DNA of 64,000 nt, taken from assembly GCF_000004075.3 (NCBI RefSeq), contig NC_026659.2, positions 20,664,272 through 20,728,271 of the forward strand. The letters run 5' to 3'. The notes beneath the pieces were generated by a model. It was not told where the DNA came from. It made no database searches and was given only the letters and a program-made list of their open reading frames with translations. Numbering within the stretch: the first letter of the stretch is position 1; each line of letters begins with the position of its first letter. The DNA comes from Cucumis sativus (Eukaryota; Streptophyta; Magnoliopsida; Cucurbitales; Cucurbitaceae). Of the stretch, positions 57,900 to 64,000 are shown piece by piece. The position numbers and the translations under genes are program-made.

Positions 57900-59827
57900 T
57901 GATAGAACTAAGTCATGCACAGTGGAAAAAGAATCGAATTTCTACCCTAATTGCCACAATTAACATATAACCATAAACTAATCAAATTAGGGGTTTTAAG
58001 AAATATTACCTTTGAAGCTTTCAAAAGGTTTGATATCTTCTTACCAATTCTAACCGAGACCACCACTAGTACTCAACTGCTATCCTCTAGACAAAGAACC
58101 GGGTTGTGGGACCCAATTTTGGTGTAGAAAGTAATGGAGATAAAATGAATTGGAAGTTTCTTTTTTCTTTTGTTGAGATGATGAAAATGATAAAAGAGGC
58201 AAAAGTTTCAACATTTGAAAACACCTCTATTTATAGCCTAATTACATGCAAAAATGCATGCAATTCATTGCCAAATCTCAACACCTAATGTTCCACTAAC
58301 AATTAGTGGAACTTAGTGGGCTAGGTGTCTATATCTCATATAGCCACATATCCCACTAAGAGTTAGTGGGATTATCCAACAAAATGTTGGATTTTCCCAC
58401 TAACTTAGTCCAAGGGTAAAATGGTCATTAGATTTTCTAGTCAAAAGTCAAACTTTGACTTTTCTAAGTCAAAAGTCAATATTTTGACTTTTTACCATTT
58501 TGTCCGTCTTGACTAATTCCAACCTCCCGAGCATGAATCCGCATTCATTTTTCCAAAATTCAAATCACATTTGAATATAAGGCCGGTCAAAGTTTGACTT
58601 TTCAAAGTCAAAAGTCAACATTTTGACTTTTTACTATTTTTGACCAACCAATTCCGAGCTTCTTAGTATGAATCCGCATTCATACTTATAGTATGTAAAA
58701 CATAAAGCTCTATTTCTAATTAGAAGACCGACGACTATATCACTATATTTGTCGGTTTCCTTTCTTCTCCCAATTCGAACAATTCGACTTATTTCATCAC
58801 ACTGTTCTAAGTTTAATCCATATGAGCTAGCAGAGGAACCTAATGGACCTATAGATCATGGGCTCCAACGATTCAAGATTAACTAGCTAAACTCTTTTAA
58901 ACCGAGTTAATCAACATTCGTTAACTAACGGGTCATTCCACTAAAGTCCCGTAGTTGCACTCCCCTCACTATAGATATATTTGTGTCCATTTGATAAAAC
59001 CATAATCAGTAAGTTAATCCTTCACAGGTTGCTCGTAACCTTGGCTGGGTCAAAATACCGTTTTACCCCCAAGATTACATCTTGCTCCTTAAGTCCCACT
59101 AATCCACTATTGAACAATTGGTTTAAGGTTCAACCTATAAACTTAATCCCTCTCGGGCCAATGAGAGGGTGGGGCCCCTTGTTCAAGACTTGGATTCAGT
59201 GCTTAAGAGAGCAACCTATCTACTAACCCTAAAGCGGGTAGGAGTGAATTCCATCTTGTACCCTATGTTCCCAGCTATCCACCCGATCTTACCCTTGAAA
59301 TGGGAGGCTTATTGGGCCAACGCTGATGAGCTGCCCTCACCTATGCAGATCTAAGGATAATCTCGTGTGAACAGGAGTTCATAGTTAACTCAGGATTAAG
59401 ACTAAGTTACCTAGGTCATCAATAATTGAGATAGTCAGTTTTAAACAGTAAACGGTGTTATAACGTAAAAATGACTAATTCATGGTTCAGTCTTATGTAA
59501 ACATTTTACATAGGATGCCCCCACTTTCATGTCTCTACATGAACGATTAGGATCACCTCGTTTGTACTACAAAGTGGGCCGCATCCATAGTTTCTCTAAA
59601 TAAGGCGCCCAACCTTTATTTCATATACTATAGACTATTTAGGCTATATACTCGAACTTGATCCACGTTTATGTTTACACATAAAGTTCAAGTTTATTCA
59701 AAAAATAGCCTTGGAACTTGATTTATTGGATTTAAGATTATAATATTTAATTTATCAATAACAACTTTATTGAACAGAATATGATTTACAAACTACGAGT
59801 TTTAGGACAAAAAATTCCAACAAATAG
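57895..59827 (-). mobile_element. Solo LTR with 5-bp target-site duplication
   Basis: The LTR is 57900-59822 (1923 bp), + strand form TGATAGAACTAAG to AATTCCAACA, with TG/CA ends. AATAG occurs immediately before (57895-57899) and immediately after (59823-59827), a perfect target-site duplication. The sequence is homologous over its length to the LTR at 35853-37796. With a duplication and no internal region, it is a solo LTR from intra-element recombination. Confidence 0.93.
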
Positions 59828-62240
59828 GTCACATGTAGTGTTTAAGTTAAACATGTTTAGGATAAACATTAAGTTTACATGTGCAATGCTAAAAAGGGGA
59901 GTTGGCAAGCAAACAAGAGTTTGAAGGTGACTAAGTTGTTTAAGAAGTAGTATAAATAGAAGGTCGAGGTCAGATTATTAGTCATTTTGTTATTATGAGA
60001 ATTTGAAGAGAAAAGTTTAAGTTTTGAAGTGATGCTGCATTGCTACGCGAGAAGAAGAGAAGAAGAGAAGAAGAAAAAAAGCGTAGAAGCAGTTTGGGTT
60101 AAGGCTAAGTTGTGAGTGTTTTCTATTGAAGTATTTAAATGATTTTTAGGTCTTATCTATGTTGTTTTGTACTAATGATTGACATTGCAAATGTTCTTTA
60201 AAGAGAAATGATTATAAAATGGTTTTCAAATCACTGGTTACTTCATTTTAAATGAGCTAACTTTTATATGCACATAAAGAATAAAGCTCACCATGGACCG
60301 AAAGGGGCTACATGATGAATTGAGGTGGGACAATGTATAAAAGATGTGCATTGCGTCTCGATCTGAGCAACAAGGATAAATTTATATATTCTCGAATGTT
60401 GTTGTTACAATAGTCTAAATGCAAAGCTTTTTGACCTAACATAGATAATGATTTTGGATCCTTGGTGTAAGGAATGTTTGGTAACTAATGTGTGTCATGT
60501 GAATTGATATATTATGTATTTGATATTTCCAATTTATGATATTAAATGATATTTGTGAAAATGAATTGTAAAAAGTTTTTCTTAAAAACTTCGATGAGTT
60601 TCTTAGACTTATGTTTTCAAAATTTATCTTCCACGAAGCAAGCTTTAAGGCCAAGTGAAGAAGGCTAAAGGTTTTACTGGGTGAGAAGGTTGTTTGGTGT
60701 TTAGTTCAATTTGAAGTTGTAATATTTTAAGTTTTTGTTTGTAAAGTTATTGTAAAATGCCTAGTTGCAGTTCATTAAAGTGTTAGTTTGGTTTATCTAC
60801 TATGTCTTGTACGTTATTGCCTAAAGGTATTTGTTAAGTTGCAAGTTGATCAAAGATAAGTTAATGAACGATTAAGAAAAACTTAAGAACCTCAAAGACT
60901 GAGTGTTTTGGCGTTTAACGTGTCAAGATACTCAAGTTACGTTGCGTCTCGCAAGACAAGCTTGTAGGTTTTCAGGTAGAGTATGACTCTTAAAACGTAA
61001 GTAAATAACTTAGTGAGTGATGAGTTTAAGAAACACCTTTTGTGGAATACAACAATTCAGATATGAGTGATACTAATGCCAAAACGCAAACATAAATATA
61101 TAAAAACATAACATATATAAATAAGCTTGTCACTTCACAATCACAGGATTTCATCACATCAAACACGACCCAACCATCACAAGGATTCTACATGATTAAC
61201 ATTATCACACAATCATTTCTCATTACAAGGACCTGAGATTCTCCCCTCGCCTGAACCTAGGACACATCTCACATAGTAATTTAAAGCTAGTAATGTTATT
61301 CTCAACCTCTCTTAATAATATGTGATGGCACAAGGGTTATTGAAAACCAACTTAATGTTCAAATACGATTTTCCTAAATATATACATTTCCCTAGGTGTT
61401 AACTTGTTTTAATGTTTAAGATAGTCTTTGCTAAGTATGAATAACATATCAAGTTTGCAAATAAGTCTCCGCTGCCAATTTTGGTGACAAGAGGCATATG
61501 CCAAACAGAAAACACACATAACAAACACAAAATCAATAATATGTCCTAAAGTTCGGGACAATCTCGTCCTAGAATAACATGAATTAACAATGAAACTTCG
61601 GGCTACATTGCATCGGGATGCCATGATAATATGGTTTTACATGCATGTTGTGATGTATTTTAGGTTAATCTCGACCAAAATTGACACCGAGAACCTCACA
61701 TAATGCAAATAAAACGCAAAAGACCTCGACTCATTCAACAAATCTTTGGACAATTTTATCAATCTTGACCGAGATTCATCATTTACACGAGTCGAGATTC
61801 AAAACTTCATAAGGTATGCCACACAAAAATCAGTCAATCTTAAGAGCAAAACGTTTAAACTCGGCCAGAATGAGAAACTTGTTTAATGAAAGTGAACGTC
61901 AAATATTCGTGAAAACAAGGGTATTTTAGTAATTTGAACATACTTTGATTTTGAATTTTAAAAACAAAACATGAAATCTCGATTTTGACTGAGATTGCTT
62001 GGGAAAAACAAAAACGTGAGTTTTTTAAACGTAAACGGTGTCGTATTTGTTATTTTGGAAGAAAACCTCTATTTTAAATTTAAGGTTGGTTTTAAAAATG
62101 GTAGAAAACAATTGGAGAGTGAAATGGAAGGAACGACATGGGATGGAAAAAGACAAAAAGAAACCATTAAAGAAAAGAAAAACATTTTTGGACAATTAAA
62201 GTCGGAATTATCTCCCAATTCGTATTATATTCGCTAGCTC
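59828..62240. other. Intergenic, transposon-derived sequence
   Basis: Contains the right half of the LTR-like DNA split by the solo LTR: a TATA-like AGTATAAATAGAAGG near 59950 and a GAAGAAGAGAAGAAGAG run near 60050. Text related to reverse-complemented 56.9 kb lies near 60320 (GAGGTGGGACA). A purine-rich stretch at 62050-62200 may belong to the leader or promoter of the next gene. No gene seen. Confidence 0.4.
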
Positions 62241-62708
62241 ATCATTTTATCAAAATTCGCTGGACATTTCTTTTGCAATTTTTTATCTGAAGAACAACAA
62301 AAGTCCCTCAGAGAAAAAGAAAGAAAGAAAAAAAAAAAAAAAAAAAGAGAAAGGAAGAACACTTTCTGAAATCTCCATAGGAATTTGCATTTGCAGGTTG
62401 TTAATCTTTCTCTCATCATCATTTTTTCCTTTTGTGAATTTCTTCCATTCAATTTCCTTTTTCTTCTTCGTTAAATGTCAGGTTAGGGTTGCAAAATGAA
62501 ATCCGGTTCGTTTTCGTTTCTATGGAATTATTTGAAATTGCAACAGGTTTTCTTATACTTTATTATTAGATTTTCTGTGGATTGTTTCTTTTGTTCCTGA
62601 TTGTCTATGGAACTTCGTTTGTTTCAGGGATTTCTCTCATGAATGTGGGTCTTTGCACGACCTTTCGATTTTTGAGCTTTCGAAGGGTTTGGTTGCGTTG
62701 TTGTTAAA
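62241..62708 (+). promoter_or_regulatory. Probable 5' leader region of the macro-domain gene
   Basis: The sequence includes a poly-A/GA-rich run (62310-62355), then TC-rich text with possible intron boundaries (TTTGCAG near 62391-62397, GTTTCAG near 62622-62628). I infer a 5' leader with at least one intron; the transcription start is not placed. Confidence 0.35.
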
Positions 62709-63023
62709 ATGTACAGGACAGTGGCTACATCTGCGGCCACAACTACCACAACAGATAGCCTGGATTATGTTGTAAATTTGGATCAAATTCCACGTTGGAG
62801 TGATGCAGAACATAGGTCTTCATTGGAGTTCGTTAACGAAGATCCTTCCTTCTCTAATTCTTACTTTCCTGATCCCCTCACGTCTCCATCTGACGCCGAA
62901 GGTGGGACCAATGGAGTCGTTTCGAGATTTCCCGTAGATCATGAAATTAATTCTAAAATATATCTCTGGAGGGGGAATCCATGGAATCTCGAGGTAGATG
63001 CTGTCGTGAATTCTACGAACGAG
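62709..63023 (+). CDS. Macro-domain (Appr-1''-p processing / GDAP2-like) protein, first coding exon only
   Basis: ATG 62709 begins a Thr/Ala-rich leader, then VNLDQIPRWSDAEHR, a Ser-rich linker, and VSRFPVDHEINSKIYLWRG followed by NPWNLEVDAVVNSTNE. The last part is the start of a macro domain (VDAVVNSTNE contains the Asn of the ADP-ribose pocket). The exon closes with GAG|GTGAG at 63023 after exactly 105 codons, phase 0. Plant homologues (Arabidopsis At1g69340 type, from memory) continue with the rest of the macro domain and a CRAL-TRIO/Sec14-like domain. Those exons are not found here; the intron holds the TRIM-like array and the gene runs past the window edge. The product probably binds ADP-ribose derivatives. 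Confidence 0.85.
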
Positions 63024-63572
63024 GTGAGAGTTAATCTTCTTTCTATCCTCTTCTTTTCCTTCTTAAATAGAAAATCGTCACTCATACACCAAGACAGTAA
63101 ACCGATGCCAAAAGTTCCGTGAACTTTATAATAATAGCTCCAAAAGAATTCAGAAGGAAAAACCAGAACTTTGTACATTACATAGAAGAAGAAAAAAGAA
63201 GAAGAAAAAACTAGATGTAATGTAAGCTGGGAAATCAATTTCGAACAAGAATTTCAATTCTTTGGTTTTGGGCTACATCAGGGCGTACTAATTATCACAC
63301 AACAATTTCTTTTTATCTCGTTCAGATTTAATGTCATATCATTTGAAATAGGATATATTAATGGGGAAATTAGTTGAAATTGGAATTTCGTTGATTATTA
63401 ACGTTTGGCATGCCTAATTGACTAGAAAACCAGTGCCTCGTTTACATGCTGTGAAATATGGCTAACTAACTTCAAGGGATCACATTGCCTGTGTGCAATT
63501 GTGTTCATTAGCAATATGTAACTAGATGGTGGTCCTCTTACCCCCAAGAGTTTCTTGACAAGATATTCATGA
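63024..63572 (+). other. Start of intron 1 of the macro-domain gene
   Basis: AT-rich with no exon of the macro domain recognisable. The TRIM-like array begins at its right end, so the transposon sits within the intron if the next exon lies beyond 64000. Confidence 0.5.
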
Positions 63573-63574
63573 TG

Positions 63575-64000
63575 TTATTGGAGAAGTTGAGAGTCCCACA
63601 TTAGAAAAACCAAGGGGACTCATACTCCATATAAGGTAGATGGGCTACTCCTCACATTGCCAATTGGTTTTGAGATGGAACCCCATACTATCAAATTGAA
63701 CATGGTATCAGAGCCCAGTAAACTCGAACGGGTATTCGGTCCAAGATAGGTGAACCCAAAGAGGCACCATCTTGAGGGGGCATATTGGAGAAGTTGAGAG
63801 TCTCACATTGGAAAAACCAAGGGGACTCATACTCCATATAAGGTAGATGGGCTACTTCTCACATTGCTAATTGGTTTTGAGATGGAACCCCATACTATCA
63901 AATTTAACATGGTATCAGAGTCCAGTAAACTCGAACGGGTATTCGGTCCAAGATAGATGAACCCAAAGAGGCACCATCTTGAGGGGGCATATTGGAGAAG
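63575..64000 (+). mobile_element. Tandem TRIM-like LTR array (LTR-internal-LTR-internal-LTR)
   Basis: A unit of about 207 bp repeats from 63577 (ATTGGAGAAGTTGAGAG), again at 63783 and at 63991. Each unit has a short LTR of about 125-128 bp ending in CA. TGGTATCAGAGC (63703-63714) follows, with TGGTATCAGAGT at 63910-63921, the tRNA-Met primer site. An internal region of about 75 bp comes next, ending in a polypurine tract (TTGAGGGGGCA) just before the next LTR. Terminal-repeat retrotransposons in miniature have exactly this plan. The third LTR is cut by the window edge. Confidence 0.82.

Noticed and set aside
1..64000. CRISPR arrays, bacterial operons, tRNA or rRNA genes
   Set aside because: Intron-bearing plant genes and plant transposons explain the window; the tandem repeats found are TRIM units, microsatellites and segmental duplicates, not spacer arrays.

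Overview
This is a eukaryotic, plant nuclear window. It is strongly AT-rich, its genes carry GT-AG introns, and it encodes plant-specific families (a thylakoid-targeted protein, an AtPAP2-type purple acid phosphatase, plant GH5-lectin enzymes). It also holds many plant transposon types: CACTA, MULE, PIF/Harbinger, large non-coding LTR elements, TRIM-like arrays and MITEs. A dicot is likely. The paired cystatin-related genes resemble the family that contains cucurbit phloem filament protein PP1, so a cucurbit is my best guess, but the sequence does not prove it.

Layout. (1) 1-20.85 kb: two tandem units (about 393-9764 and 10582-20845). Each carries two three-exon genes for secreted GH5 (cellulase-family) hydrolases with a C-terminal ricin-B-type beta-trefoil. 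In unit 1 both genes (A, B) are intact. In unit 2 gene A' is intact and B' is a young pseudogene with a one-base insertion and a CGA-to-TGA stop. (2) 20.85-25.2 kb: nested transposon debris: a CACTA transposase N-terminus, a CACTA terminus with a long CCACTA-type repeat, and a large LTR-like fragment split by a MITE. (3) 25.3-30.8 kb: two minus-strand cystatin-like genes about 5 kb apart with a MULE transposase remnant between them. (4) 32.3-37.8 kb: a non-coding LTR element in reverse orientation (reverse-complement tRNA-Met primer site next to a 1.94-kb LTR) that holds a GC-rich insertion. (5) 38.3-40.7 kb: a reticulon-like gene. (6) 43.1-45.5 kb, minus strand: a purple acid phosphatase with a C-terminal membrane anchor. 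(7) 45.5-54.3 kb: gene-poor, with a PIF/Harbinger remnant showing both the Myb/SANT-like and the nuclease ORF. (8) 54.4-55.3 kb: a four-exon gene for a probable thylakoid-lumen protein. (9) 57.9-59.8 kb: a solo LTR of the same family as the 35.9-kb LTR, with a perfect 5-bp target-site duplication. (10) 62.7 kb to the end: first coding exon of a macro-domain (GDAP2-like) gene, then a tandem TRIM-like LTR/primer-site array running off the window.

The genes do not form a pathway. The clearest biological story is local: duplication, partial homogenisation and decay of the GH5-lectin pair, and divergence of two cystatin-like proteins that have lost the usual inhibitory loop. I found no tRNA, rRNA, CRISPR array or wholly new system. 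Exon boundaries were read by eye from frame continuity and GT/AG sites, and identity statements are visual estimates.
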